From: Ligustrum vulgare
Taxonomy: Eukaryota; Streptophyta; Magnoliopsida; Lamiales; Oleaceae
NCBI GenBank assembly: GCA_963555705.1
Contig: OY743187.1
Span: 18,056,133-18,120,132 of the forward strand
Direction: 5' to 3'
Length of the DNA stretch: 64,000 nt
Shown here: positions 32,561 to 44,240 of the stretch, piece after piece
Numbering within the stretch: position 1 is the first letter of the stretch
Layout of the letters: each line of letters begins with the position of its first letter
Made by a program: the position numbers and the translations under genes
The notes under the pieces: generated by a model
Databases searched by the model: none
What the model saw: the letters and a program-made list of their open reading frames with translations, nothing else
Told to the model about the DNA's origin: nothing

Positions 32561-33007
32561 TTACATACCTGTACCAATGTTTAGAAGATTAAGACAACTC
32601 CTAAATTTTACCAAATGAAGCACCTTGGTGCCCATATCTACAGGGTTGTATTCTGAAAGAACTTTCTCAAGTTGTACCAGTTCTTGAGAAACCATATCTC
32701 TAATAAAATGTAATCTGACATCAATATGTTTAGTACGTTCATGAAAGACAAGATTTTTACACAGATGAATAGCAGATTGACTATCAGAATATACTGTCAC
32801 ATTACCATCAAGAACACATAGTTCATTTAATAGACCTTTAAACCACAAAGATTCTTTAAAGGCTTCAATAGCGGCAATATATTCAGATTCAGTAGTGGAC
32901 AATGCAACATGCTGGAGATGTGATTTCCAACTAACACATGAATTACACAAAGTAAACACATAGAAAGAAGTTGATTTCCTATTATCTCTGGGAGATGTGA
33001 TTTCCAA
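32561..33007 (-). pseudogene. Copia RNase H fragment
   Basis: Recognisable by VALSTTESEYIAAIEA, VYSDSQSAIHL and RTKHIDVRLHFIRD, the copia RNase H core. The front of the domain is damaged: a 77-bp segment starting ggagatgtga is repeated in tandem at 32914 and 32991. That duplication shifts the frame, so the domain is cut from RT. Confidence 0.9.
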
Positions 33008-33273
33008 CTAACACATGAATTACACAAAGTAAACACAGAAAAAAGCTGATTTCCTATTATCTCTATCACCAGCATAATTAGCATCAGTAAATCCTTTCAA
33101 TTTTAATCCTTCAATACTAAACTTATATATTAATCCAACATTACAAGTTTCCTTTAAATATATAAACAACTATTTTAATGCTTTCTAATGATTGGGACCA
33201 TGATTAGACATATACCTGCTAAATGTACTAACAGCAAAAACTAAGTCAGGTCTAGTACACACCATTAAATACA

Positions 33274-33993
33274 TCACAGATCCAATGACATTGGAATTTT
33301 CTTCATATATTCCTCTTCTTCTTCATTAACAGGTAATTGTTCCTTTGATAAGACAAAATGATTGGCTAAAGGCAATGTAACAGGTTTATAATCAATCATG
33401 CCAATTTTTTTCAAAATTTGCATAATATACGGAGTCTGATGCAGAAATAGAATTGAATTTGACCTATCTCTTTCAATTTCCATGCCTAAGATTTTTTTAG
33501 CACTACCTAGGTCTTTCATGTCAAATTCATCACCCAACGTGGTTTTAATTTCATTCAAGAACTTTAAGTTAGGGCCAACAAGCAACATATCATCAACATA
33601 TAATAATAAAAACACACAGTTATTATTAGCACTCCCCTGTTGATAATACAAGCAATGATCAAATTCACTCCTTTTAAAACCAATGATTTGCACAAAAGAA
33701 TCAAAACGTTTGTACCATTGTCTAGGAGATTGTTTTTTTAAACCATAAAGTGAGCGTTTAAGAAAAAACACATTATTAGGTTTTAGTTTATTTTCAAAAC
33801 CTTTTGGTTGATCCATAAAAATCTCTTCATTAAGTTCATCATGCAAAAAAAGTAGTTTAACATCAAGTTGTTCAAGTTCCCAATAAAAATGCGCAACTAA
33901 TGTAAGCATAGTCCTAATAGTGGTATACTTAACAACTGGGGAAAATATTTCATTATAGTCTACCCCTTCCTTTTGTGTGTAACATTTAGCCAC
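33274..33993 (-). pseudogene. Copia reverse transcriptase fragment
   Basis: Contains QKEGVDYNEIFSPVVK, QLDVKLLFLHDELNEEIFM, the YVDDMLLVGP catalytic box and LGMEIERD. The DVK-FLHDEL box (usually DVKTAFLHGEL) is altered by LL for AF and D for G. Frame changes above 33993 and below 33274 separate it from integrase and RNase H. Confidence 0.92.
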
Positions 33994-34313
33994 GAGTCTA
34001 GCCTTAAAGGCTCTCCCTTAGTATTTCCCTCAACTCTAAAAACCGATTTGCACCCAACAAAAGACTTGTTTTTAGGTCTTGGGACTAACTCTCATGTTTG
34101 ATTTTTATCGAGGGAATTCATCTCTTCTTTCATTGCTTTCACCCAATTCTCAGCTTGTTTTCTCTCTAAAGCTTCTTCAAAAGTATTTGGCTCCCTATCA
34201 ACTAATTCTCGATAACTAGCATAAGCTAACTCAAAATCAGACTCTAACCTTTGAGGCACCCTATGTGTTCTCCTAACTCGGTCTCTAGCTAAATGATAAT
34301 CAGATAAAATGTT

Positions 34314-34520
34314 TTAATATACTTGATGTTCCTCTACAACCTCATCTCTCTCAACATTTTCATCCTTATTATTTTCTACCTCAAGATTTTGATGCTCCAC
34401 CTCAATTTGAGTAGTGGGGATTTTAACACTCACAGTCTCTAAATCCTCTTTGGATTCGTCACTAGTGTTTTCTTGCTGTTTCTCTCTTACAATGCCACTC
34501 TCTAATTTTAGACACGGCAT
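34314..34520 (-). pseudogene. Copia integrase-RT linker fragment
   Basis: An acidic, Glu/Val-rich stretch of 68 codons between integrase and RT, as in the variable linker of copia polyproteins. No domain is visible. It is assigned only by its position and strand. Confidence 0.5.
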
Positions 34521-34571
34521 CTCAGATTCATTAAATGTAACATCATGACTTACGATGATTTTAACTCCAGT

Positions 34572-35123
34572 TTAACTTCTATCCGAAAACCTATATCCCT
34601 TAACTCCTTCAGGATACCCTAAGAAAATACATTTTCTAGCTCTAGGTTCTAGTTTCCCCTCATTTTGATGAGAGAAAGCAGCACAGCCAAAATTTCTCAA
34701 CAAAGTATAGTCAACACATTTACCATACCATTTTTCATGCGGAGTATCGCTATTTAATGCACTAGAAGGTGTCAAATTAATCAGAAAACATGCAGTAACA
34801 ACAGCTTCACCCCAAAAATATTTAGGAATACTAGAACTCAACATCATACATCTAACCTTATCAAATATAGTACGATTCATACGTTCAGCAACCCCATTTT
34901 GTTGAGATATATATGGAACAGTTTTATGTTTGGTAATTCCACTTTCCTTACACATATCATCAAAATCATTATTACAAAATTCAAGGCCATTATCAGTTCT
35001 CAGATATTTTATCTTCTTGCAAGTTTGATTTTCAACTTGTAATTTCCAAATTTTAAATTTCTTAAAGGTCTCAGTTTTATCTTTCAACAGATAAACCCAC
35101 ACTTTTTGAGAAAAAATCATCAA
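34572..35123 (-). pseudogene. Copia integrase core, C-terminal part
   Basis: Contains YLRTDNGLEFCN (second catalytic D), SQQNGVAERMNRTI (catalytic E) and FWGEAVVTACFLINLTPS, with GYPEGVKGYRF near the end. Frame overlaps the upstream fragment at 35077-35123, showing a frameshift within the integrase core. Confidence 0.9.
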
Positions 35124-36036
35124 TTATGGATAAAAAATATCTATTACCACCCATCGTAGGAAGAGTGGCTGGCCCCCACAAATCAGAATGAATATTTTCT
35201 AAAACTCTTGCAGTTTTATGCACAACGGATGAGAAAGATAACTTATGATGTTTACTAAGCACACAGTGATCACATAATGGCATGTCAGATACACAATCTT
35301 TTCCAAAAACACCCTTATCATTAAGCAATTTAAGTCCTTTAATGCTTACGTGAGCTAATCTATTGTGCCACTTGTGTGTTTCATCAGTGTTGGAAGAATT
35401 AATAGAGGAATTAATCACTTCAGCAATTGTCACATAAATATCATTTCTTTTGATACATTTACACGTGATCATGACACTCTTAGTCATTTTTAACATGTTA
35501 TTTCCAATTTTACCAGAAAAACCTTCTGATTCTAAAGCTTCTACTGAAATAAGATTTCTAACCATTTCAGGAATATATCTGACTCCACATAATTTAAGCA
35601 CATAGCCAGTATCAAATTTTAAAGTGATATCACCAATCCCAGCAATTTTATAAGCATGGTTATTACAAAGAATAGCATGACCACTTTTAGATTCTTGCAT
35701 ATTCTCAAAGCAATTCTTATGAGATGAAACATGAAATGATGTACCAGAATCAAGTATCCATTCATGCAAGTGTGATTTCACGGTCATATTCACTTCAATA
35801 GGTTCAGAATTCAATAACATATAGACTTCGAAAAGTTCATTGTCAGGTGAAGTAATAACATTTGCCTCATCATGTAATTTTTCCTTTTGCTTATTTTTTC
35901 TCAATATAACAATCTTTAATAAGATGTCCAAGTTTACCACACCCATAGCAATTTCTACCTTTTGTTTTACCTTTTGACCTAGATCGACTTCTACCTTTCT
36001 TTTTACTACTTGATTCATATCCACTTTTGTTATCAT
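35077..36036 (-). pseudogene. Copia protease, GAG-pre-integrase and integrase N-terminal part
   Basis: WILDSGTSFHVSSH is the aspartic protease site. HKWHNRLAHVS and CDHCVLSKHHKLSF are the HHCC region, followed by HSDLWGP and YFLSIIDDF (first catalytic D). The frame breaks into that of 34572-35123. Confidence 0.9.
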
Positions 36037-36658
36037 ATGTGCTAGATTGAGACCTACCTCTCATCATATGGACCTCACCACTTTTTCTTTCAATTTTCTC
36101 AGCTTTTAACTCCAAATCTTTACTTCTTAACGATTCTACGACAATTTCAGTAGTTAAAGTATCTCTCCCATATTTAATGGCACTCGTAACCTCTTTATAA
36201 CTATCAGGAATAGTATTTAACAAAATAACAACTTTATATTGTTCAGGAACTTTTTCACCACAATTATTGATATCTTGCACAAATTTATTAAAGAAATCTA
36301 AATTGTCATCTAAGTCTTAAGAAGGATCAATTTTAAAGCTGAAAATACTTTCAAGCAGAAAAAGTTTATTAGGAATAGACTTTGACACATAAAGTTCCTC
36401 CAATTTATCCCAAAGGTCTTTAGTGGATTCCAATTTACCAACTTTTCGTAAAACAACATCAGACAAATGTAAAATTATAGAAGTGTATGCCAAATCATCT
36501 AAGTCCTTTTTCTCTTCTTCAGTCAAGTTTGAAGGAAAAGTGTTATTAATAGCTTTTGAAACTTTTTGTTGAACAAGAATACCTTTCATCTTTTGTTGCC
36601 AGATTGAAAAATCCCCCTTACTGTTAAAGACCCCCATCTCAAAATGATGTGTAGACAT
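35891..36658 (-). pseudogene. Copia gag with one in-frame stop
   Basis: Starts at an ATG at 36658 (MSTHHFEMGVFNS). Capsid region of the UBN2 type (SIWQQKMKGILVQQ, ILHLSDVVLRKV, LWDKLEELYVSKS), then a basic linker and a CCHC zinc knuckle (CYGCGKLGHLIKDC). A TAA at 36317-36319 interrupts the frame, which otherwise stays open on both sides. Confidence 0.88.
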
Positions 36659-37374
36659 TTTACCAAAAAATGCACAGAACACAAACTCAAGAATGTAAAA
36701 GACCAAAGGACACACAGATTACACAAAGTAACCAAGAACAATATTCCTATGGTTTCACAAAATATACGTTATTCTAGAACCCAGGATTCCGTGAGAATCA
36801 AGTTCTCAGGTCAAGGGAAGAAACTAAAAAAGGAGTCTGGGACGAAGTCTAGGTAAGTAAAGGATAACGTAAAGCAACAGAATTCAACAATAAGGTTTAA
36901 TAAAAAATATGACAAAAATTTCACACAACTTTAAAGAACTCAGATAAAGCACGTAGTCCTAGGCTCTAACAAGCAATGGCTACCAAGCAATGGAAACCCC
37001 CAATCCTATTTACCACCCCCACACGATAGTCTGCTAGTGCGGTAAAATTTAAAGAGTTCCAGCCAATTTTTCAGAGAGGATTGTCTGTGTCCATATATCG
37101 AGAGATGCGAGTCCCTGGAGTTATTTTTTTCAAATCCTGGAAGCTTTTTAATCCCAATTTGATTTTCACACGAACAAAGCAATTTTGTCTAACTTTTGAT
37201 GCTGGAAACACAAAACTAACAGTACACAGTCGTTAGAGATAATAAAATGAAGATTATGAGGGGGAAAAAAATTTCGCAGGAAAACCACGCGCCGTCGCTG
37301 GACCGCCACGTCCCGCAGCTTGAAATTCACGCGCCACACACTCGGAACCACCTCGACCTCCTGAGTACTGTGGT

Positions 37375-38031
37375 TGATGATAACCTAGAAAGTCAAATCT
37401 CGATGCTCGTGTCCGTGAGACCCATGACGAGATCCGGCGCAGAAGAGGTTCAAGATTCGAGGCTAAACAATGTGAATAAGTCAAGAAAAGAAGCCAAGAA
37501 TCAAGTTAGGGAAAAAAATGAGAAGAGATTGAAAGTCTGCAGAGAATTTTGAAGGCCTCCTCAGTTGCGTTCGACTGAGGCTTGGTCGACCGAAAGTGCC
37601 ATTTCGGTCGACCGAAACACCCTGGGTTTTTCTTGCAATTTCTGAATTTTCTCATTTTACCTAGTTTTGTACAATATATACACAATTTTCATTTCAAACC
37701 TGGATTAACTTTGGATGTTCATGGATTGATCTTAAGAAACTCCCTTTTGAGGTAAGGTAAAAACATCTTCTTGATCTTGTATCTCTTAGGAAATTAATCA
37801 ACTTTGCTTGAGTATATTATATTCTTGTGTTTGTTGTTTATTTTTTCGTCACCTTGAAATTTGTTTAGTTGATACCCATTGGGTTAGGGTTAGTTTAATC
37901 CTTAAATTTTGGGTTAGATTTAAACTTGGGTTAAGGTGTTTTATCCCTTATTTTACCATTTTAGCTTTCTTGGGTTTAGTATTAAATAGTTGTGGAAATT
38001 CTTGGTCAATATACTAAGGGGGTTCGCATCA
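37375..38031 (+). repeat. Reina-like 5' LTR
   Basis: 657 bp. TATA-like caatatatacaca near 37669-37681. Two GTCGAC-centred palindromes (37584-37591 and 37606-37613) lie upstream, 22 bp apart. Confidence 0.9.
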
Positions 38032-38033
38032 TT

Positions 38034-38044
38034 TGGTATCAGAG
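38034..38044 (+). promoter_or_regulatory. Primer-binding site of the Reina-like element
   Basis: TGGTATCAGAG, 2 nt after the 5' LTR, complementary to the 3' end of initiator tRNA-Met. Confidence 0.85.
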
Positions 38045-38094
38045 TTTGGCTCTAATTTGGTAAATCTATCATTTACATTATTGTTGTTGTTATT

Positions 38095-38127
<33 letters not shown>

Positions 38128-38924
38128 TTGAAAAGAAAAATTGGAAAAATTTATATGCCCATGTGTATTTGTTGATTCCATGTATTGGGTATATTGATTG
38201 TGAGTTTGTTGGGGGGAATTCCATTATTGATTCACTACAAAAACCTACATTTTCCAAATTGTGTACTCAAATTGTTTTAAAAATTGCCTCCATGAGAATA
38301 CTCAATTAGTGCTTTGTTGTTCAATGTCCATATATTGCTAATTACTTGGGGCTATCCAATTCCCATTATTGAGATTGCGTTATCAACATTTTATTCCATA
38401 TATCACTTGCTCCATACATTGGGAAATTATTGATCATTCATTCCTTACCACATTTGAGTTGTTGGAGATTTATCATATATCCACATTATATCCATTCAAG
38501 GCCACTTCAAGATTGAGTACAAAGTGTTTGCTAAATTACCTCATTGAAAATTACACTCTTTGTGCTTATTATTCCACATCTATGCCTTGTCTATTATTGT
38601 GGTTATTCAATCCCCTTGTTGAAATTGTGTTCCTAGCATCTTATCTCACATAACAATTGTTCCTTTTGAGTATAGCAAGCACATAAATTCCACTTGCTAT
38701 TGTGTTTACTTGTTATAAATTCCTTCTTCCTTATTGGTGAATTCTTTGACTCCACAAGAATTATACTTTGTGGTTTAGTTGATTACCTTCGTAGGAGAAT
38801 TTGAGAAATGAGATTTTGAATGGAAAAAGGCAAGAGTGGTGAGCTCGATAGAGGGTAAAAGCCAAATTTGAGTGAAACTTGAGAGAAATATTTTCTTGTG
38901 AGAACACTTTCACACTTGCACACC

Positions 38925-39311
38925 ATGTCCATTTCCAATGCTCAAACTCAAGAATTGAATGAGATGTTGCTAAATATTTCAACCACCATGGTTAGACAAA
39001 TGGAGAAAGTTGGGGGAGGGTTGAAAGGATTAGAAACAAGAGAGGGAAGTATACCAACTAGTAGTAAAGGAGAAAGAAGGGATAACCAAAGAAGAGTGAG
39101 GGACAAATTTGGAAACAATGTGCATAGAGATGGGTGTAAGGAACAAATTGGGAGAATGGTGAGGAAAAATAGAAGAAAAGTGGATGATCGATTGGGGAAT
39201 GTGTTAGTTAATGAAGGGGAAGTTGAAGGATATTGGAGAATGGGTAGAAGAAGAAGAGAATGGGTAGATAGGAGTGGAGATGTGATGGATGAGAAGGTTG
39301 ATATTGAGTAA
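38925..39311 (+). pseudogene. Reina-like gag remnant
   Basis: Starts MSISNAQTQELNEMLL and is Arg/Lys-rich. The smaller element at 54120 starts a similar segment with [15 protein letters not shown] at 55688. The frame stops at 39311, far shorter than a gag with capsid and zinc knuckle, so only the N-terminal part remains. Confidence 0.6.
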
Positions 39312-39731
39312 ATGAAGACTTCATCATTCCATAGGAGGGAAGGTAGTGAAAGTAGAGAATTAGTGAAGGAGATGAATGCTAGGCCACCACAATCTTTGGC
39401 CCATACTAATGAGATGGAGGAACATGGGAAGGATAATTTCTACACTAGGTGCCCAGTGAGTGATAAACCATTTAGTCTCATGATAGATAGGGAGATTGGC
39501 AATAATTTGGTGAGTGCTAGTAGAGTTGAGAAATTGGGGTTACCGGTTAGGAAGCATCATAGTCCTTACATATTGCAAATGTTGAATGACTATGAGGAGG
39601 TGAGGGTAAGTGAACAAGTTCTTCTTACTTTTCACATTGGTACTTATAGTGATCAAATATTATGTGATGTGGTTCCCTTACACACTACTCACATAATTTG
39701 GGGAGACCTTGGTAATGTGAGTGAAATGTAA
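39312..39731 (+). pseudogene. Reina-like protease remnant
   Basis: Has FYTRCPVSDKPFSLMIDR, VEKLGLPVRKHHSPYILQ and ILCDVVPLHTTHIIWG, the order of the gypsy protease domain. The active-site LIIDGGS is degraded (MIDREIG), so it is inactive. Continues into a Lys/Glu-rich linker with a stop at 39866. Confidence 0.75.
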
Positions 39732-39919
39732 ATAATGATAGGAGGGGGAACCGGTGTAGCTTCAAAATGAATGGAAAAAAGGTTGTGATCCTATCTTTGA
39801 GCCCAGAAGAAGTATGTAAAGACCAAATGAAGCTCAAGAAGGAATTTGAGGAAGAAAAGGAGAAGTAGAAAGAAAAAGAAAATTCAATTGAGAAAATTGA
39901 AGAAAATAAAAATGAGAGC

Positions 39920-40987
39920 ATGAGAGTAGAAAAAGGAGAGGCAATGAAGGTTGGAGTCATGACTCCAGAAAAAGGAGAGGTAAGAGAAAAATCGAGAGTT
40001 GAGGTTCCTACCTCAGAAAAAGGTGAGGAAGTGATGAGTGCCACCAAGAAAATTGAGATAAAAGATCACCCAAAAATGTTCTTTACTCTTGAATATTCTA
40101 ACAATTCCCTCCCTAACTTGGTTACTTATTTGATGCAGAAGGTCGTGAGGCCAACTTATCAAAGCAATAAGGAACTTCAAAGTCATGCCTTGTGGAAGAA
40201 ATTCAATGAAACATTTTCCTACAACGACAAATGCAACCGAGGTAAAGAAAATGAAATAACCAATGCAACATCTAGGAGGTATGCTCCTAAAAATTCTTTG
40301 AATGCAAGGTTATTATGTTTCGAATACGTTAGATGGTTGTATAATGTTGAAGTGGATTTGACAAGTGTATTTTTTACTAGTGAAAATGTTGCATTTAGTA
40401 AATTTCATGTGCATGATGAATTCCTATTTTGTGACAATATGCTTGATGTGCCTATTTGCCCTATAAAAAAATTGCTAGTTAGGGGAGTCTATGGGAGAAA
40501 TTTATTGGGATGTCTTGATGATAAAAGGACTTCGCTTCTAACATTTCTAGATGCTCCCTCATTTTATATTGAACATGTTAAGGGCATACATGTTAATAAT
40601 CCGAATTTGTTAAACATTTATGTCTCATGTTGTGAGCAATATCTTGATGGATTCTATGGGCATGATAATTATTTGTTTCGGAAAATTGGATTGTTACTTT
40701 TTAAATGTGTCATGCGAGAATTGCTAGTGGAAGAGGCACGTTATGGTTGTTTGATGGGGCGATTTAAAATCATTGAGGTTTTAGGGGTATTATGTGATCA
40801 ATTTTATTGGCCTAATTTGAAGATTGGTGTTGAACATGTTTGCACTTGTAGTAAATGCCGAACTTGCAAAATGGCTAAACTCAAGTTTTTGCCCCAAGAA
40901 TTCCATACATATTTGCTCATCATGAGTAAACCGTGGATTACTAATTCTATGAATTTTATAGTGGGTTTACTTGGAACAAAGAAATAA
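39920..40987 (+). pseudogene. Reina-like integrase HHCC region with upstream linker
   Basis: The last third is integrase-like: MRELLVEEARYG, GVLCDQFYWPNLK, then CTCSKCRTCKMAK and PWITNSMNFIVGL, the end of the HHCC domain and the start of the catalytic core. The first aspartate of the core is changed to N (SMNF for SMDF). No RT or RNase H motif was found upstream, so a large internal deletion is likely. Confidence 0.75.
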
Positions 40988-40999
40988 AATGATGCTATT

Positions 41000-41341
41000 T
41001 TTGTGATTGTTGGTAGGAGTATTAAAATATCACATTTGATTGCATGTCATGAAACCAACAAGGTCATCAACATAACTAATATTTTCTTTTAGGAAGTCGT
41101 GTATTTGCACGAAGTTGGTGCTAATGTTGTGGTTGTTAAATTTGCTTGCAATTTAATTGCTCATCCTATTAGCAAGTTTTCTCCACTTACAGTTACTTGT
41201 GACTTTATCCTATTAACTCTGTTGAACTGTATGCATATGTTTATTGAAGAAATAGTTGGTTTAGGTGGGCACGAGAATGCACATTTGGTTAAGCCCCTTT
41301 GCAGGAGGCTCGAGCTTCCATTTGGAGGAATTGGTAAGTAA
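41000..41341 (+). pseudogene. Reina-like integrase core remnants
   Basis: After the stop at 40985 the next frame resembles the rest of the core (IFVIVGRSIKISHLI, then a TAG near 41090). The frame 41099-41341 resembles the NRT/HSTT-type integrase tail in a very degraded form. Confidence 0.5.
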
Positions 41342-41422
41342 CGTGCCTCCAATGCCAACCATGGTGGGAAGCATATTTCTTTGATCCGGGCGGCCGGATG
41401 TGTTCCCATTCGCGGAGGAGCG

Positions 41423-41440
41423 ACCCCCCCCCCCCCCCCG
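41423..41440. repeat. Poly-C tract
   Basis: About 17 consecutive C residues, within the 3' internal part of the Reina-like element. Confidence 0.9.
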
Positions 41441-41755
41441 ATCAAATAAAATTCAGATTGCTACTCTGCGGTGTTGGCTTATTTCAAGCTCTTGGAAACA
41501 CCTACAAATTGATTTTGCACAGTGAGTACAAAATTTCAGTTACATTTATTGTACCTGGATTTTCTATTTTTTTATTGTAGGTGTCGATTTGTGGTCGAAT
41601 CTCTTTCAAGATGGAGAAGATGATGAGAATCGCGAATGTCCAACTTCATTGCACGAACTTGTGACCCACAATGTTGCAAGATCAAATTCCAAGAAGTCTC
41701 ACAACAGTACATTCAAGCAAGATTCGAGGTCGAATCTTTTTCAAGAGGGAGGGGA

Positions 41756-42478
41756 TGATGAGAACCGAGAAAGTCAAACCTCAATGAGTGTACCCATGGG
41801 ACCCATGACGAGATCCGATGCTGAAAAGGTTCAACATTCGAGGTTAAACAATGTGAATAAGTCAAGAAAAGAAGCCAATAATCAAGTTGGGGCCAAAAAT
41901 GAGAAGAAATTTGACTTAGCCAATTTCGGTCGACTGAAAGTCATTCCAGTCGACCGAAAGTCTGCAGAGAATTTTGAAGGCAGCTTCAGTCGTGTTAGGC
42001 TGAGGCTTGGTCGACTGAAATGATCGACCGAAATTATTTCGGTCGACTGAAACACCCCGTTTCAGAAAAACGAGATTTTCTTGCAATTTTCGAATTTACT
42101 CATTTTACCCATTTTTGTACAATATATACACAATTTTCATTTCAAACCTGGATTAACTTTGGATGTTCATGGATTGGTCTTGAGAAACTTCCTTTTGAGG
42201 TAAGATAAAAACATCTTCTTGATCTTGTATCTCTTAGGAAATTAATCAACTTTGCTTGAGTTTATTATATTCTTGTGTTTATTGTTTATTTTTTCGCCAC
42301 CTTGAAATTTGTTTAGTTGATACTCATTGGGCTAGAGTTGTTTAATCCTTGAATTTTGGGTTAGATTTAAACTTGGGTTAAGGTGCTTTATCCCTTATTT
42401 TACCAATTTAGCTTTCTTGGGTTTGGTATTAGATAGTTGTGAGAATTCTTGGTCAATATACCAAGGGGGTTCGCATCA
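41756..42478 (+). repeat. Reina-like 3' LTR
   Basis: 723 bp, about 66 bp longer than the 5' LTR because it has extra palindrome-containing sequence. GTCGAC or TCGAC cores start at 41929, 41949, 42010, 42023 and 42042. Confidence 0.9.
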
Positions 42479-42615
42479 GTGGTGGTCTCTGTTTCACCAA
42501 TCGGTCACTGATTTGGTCGGAATCAGAGAGAACCGGTTCGAAATTCTCGAACTCAACACCCCGTTCTTCGAATTTCTGGGCCCCAAAAAATGAGACCAAG
42601 AGCTCTGATACCAAT

Positions 42616-43341
42616 TGTAGGCTTCAATTCAACCTACAATACAACAAATGTAAAGATTAGATCGAATTAAACCCAATAAAAATCAAACTGAAAATAAAAG
42701 GAAAGAAACTAAGAAATTAGAAAATGATTTTCCCCCCTTTTGTTTTGGCTCAGAAAATCGATCCACAACCACAAGTGGAACACCACTATTTGGAGATTTG
42801 TACAAACATAAAGGAAGTACGAGTAATCACAAAGATTCGAAACCGTCCACGAAGAAGTCAGCCCACGAAGGAGAAGCAGAGAACAAAGAGAGTCACAAAG
42901 AGCACAAGTCAGAGGCTGAATACTTAAAAAATCCACGAAGGAAGGCACTTTGAATAGATAGCCAAACTCTACTATTTATAGACTGAAGATCAAAGAGTCC
43001 ATCTACAAACGAATCTTATCAGAAAGGAGGAGATAAAGGGAACGGATGAGGCTTATCAAAAGAGATAGAAGATTTATCTTGATACTAAAAACCAACCGAG
43101 AATAACAAATAGATTATGATAGAGTTTTTCGGTTTTATCTCTTTTCCAACAATATCTCCAAGACGGGTATTGAGCACCAATCCCATGACTCCCTCAAAAT
43201 ACCCGACCAAATGGGCTACAAACAATTGTGATGTGGACTAAACTATTCTTCAATATTAGCATATAAAAGCCTCAAGTTAAAACGGGACTCAATTTTTCAT
43301 CATCGCCAAATGGGTTAATTTGGTAACACAATTACCTAACA
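42616..43341 (-). repeat. Copia 5' LTR
   Basis: 726 bp, TGTAGGC...CTAACA. Primer-binding site on its left (42602-42613). Confidence 0.9.
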
Positions 43342-43808
43342 ATATTAATTTTTTTTTTTTTTTTTAATATTCTCCTATTTGGTTTTGATTAAGCCTCCGT
43401 TTGGTAACCAAAAGTAAACTAGTTTATAAATCAGTTTATAAATTACACAATTTTTCAAACCAATTTTTAATTTTATCTATTTTCCAACAATATCTCCAAG
43501 ACGAGTATTGAGCACCAATTCCATGACTCCCTCAAAATACCCGACCAAATGGGCTACAAACAATTGTGATGTGGACTAAATTATTCTTCAATATTAGCAT
43601 ATAAAAGCCTGATTAAAACGGGACTCGATTTTTCATCATCGCCAAAGGGGTTAATTTGGTAACACAATTACTTAACAATATTAATTTTTTTTTTGATATT
43701 CTCCTATTTGGTTTTGATTAAGCCTCCGTTTGGTAACCAAAAGTAAACTAGTTTATAAATCTGTTTATAAATTGCATAATTTTTCAAACCAATTTTTAAT
43801 TAAACACA
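43133..43808. repeat. Tandem duplication of 338 bp across the copia LTR junction
   Basis: 43133-43470 and 43471-43808 are two copies of one block that starts ttttatct. Each includes the LTR end (taaca) and the flanking attaattttt and cctatttggtt repeat. The block contains the insertion junction, so it duplicated after the copia insertion. Confidence 0.9.
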
Positions 43809-43954
43809 TTTTCTCTTTAATTTTCACATACTACTTTTTACCTCAAAATCATTGATAAATTAGTTTATAAACCAAATAGTGTACCAAACAAATCTGATTT
43901 TAATTTCAAGTAAAAGTCAATAATTAATGTGTGGTTGAAAAAATGTGAGTTCCA
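43683..43954. repeat. Dispersed repeat, family copy 2
   Basis: Full-length relative of 18072-18350, with the same internal order of motifs. Copy 1 of the tandem block carries a truncated version. Confidence 0.7.
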
Positions 43955-43959
43955 TGGGA

Positions 43960-44232
43960 TTAAAAAAATAATAAGACAACATTTTAAACAAACAAAACAT
44001 TAAAAAAAAATTTTTTTTTAAGGTTGTCAGCTGCAAAAAAGCGGCGACAGCTCATTTGGGTTCTCCTGCGCTTGACTGATGAACCGGTTACTCCTTAAAT
44101 TCATGGTGGTCAAAACCGTAATTTCATTCACCAAATCGAAAAATATCCTCTGTTTAGCGTCCAAAATCATTATATATATATATGCTATGCCATGTTTTTC
44201 TTCCTCTTCTTCTTAGTTTACCATCCTGGGGG
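43960..44232. other. Spacer, no gene seen
   Basis: AT-rich, with a short TA repeat near 44170-44185. No frame supported. Confidence 0.4.
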
Positions 44233-44240
44233 CATGGCTT

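Larger units (their letters stand above)
37375..42478 (+). mobile_element. Reina-like Ty3/gypsy element lacking RT, inserted in the copia leader
   Basis: LTRs are 37375-38031 (657 bp) and 41756-42478 (723 bp), TGATGA...GCATCA, with exact target duplication gtggt (37370-37374 and 42479-42483). TGGTATCAGAG at 38034 is the primer-binding site, and gagggagggga just before 41756 is the polypurine tract. Interior frames encode a gag-like segment, a protease-like segment and integrase remnants, but no RT or RNase H. By the integrase wording it is closest to Reina-type chromoviruses. Orientation is opposite to the copia host. Confidence 0.88.
31805..43341 (-). mobile_element. Ty1/copia retrotransposon, decayed and split by a later insertion
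   Basis: LTR copies are 31805-32494 (truncated) and 42616-43341. Coding order on the minus strand is gag, protease, integrase, RT, RNase H, the copia order. A TGGTATCAGAGC primer-binding site (42602-42613, tRNA-Met type) is 2 nt inside the right LTR, and a purine tract (complement of 32495-32510) precedes the left one. The leader is interrupted by a Reina-like element at 37375-42478 with gtggt on both sides. Without it the copia element is about 6.4 kb. Multiple frameshifts and stops make it inactive. Confidence 0.9.
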
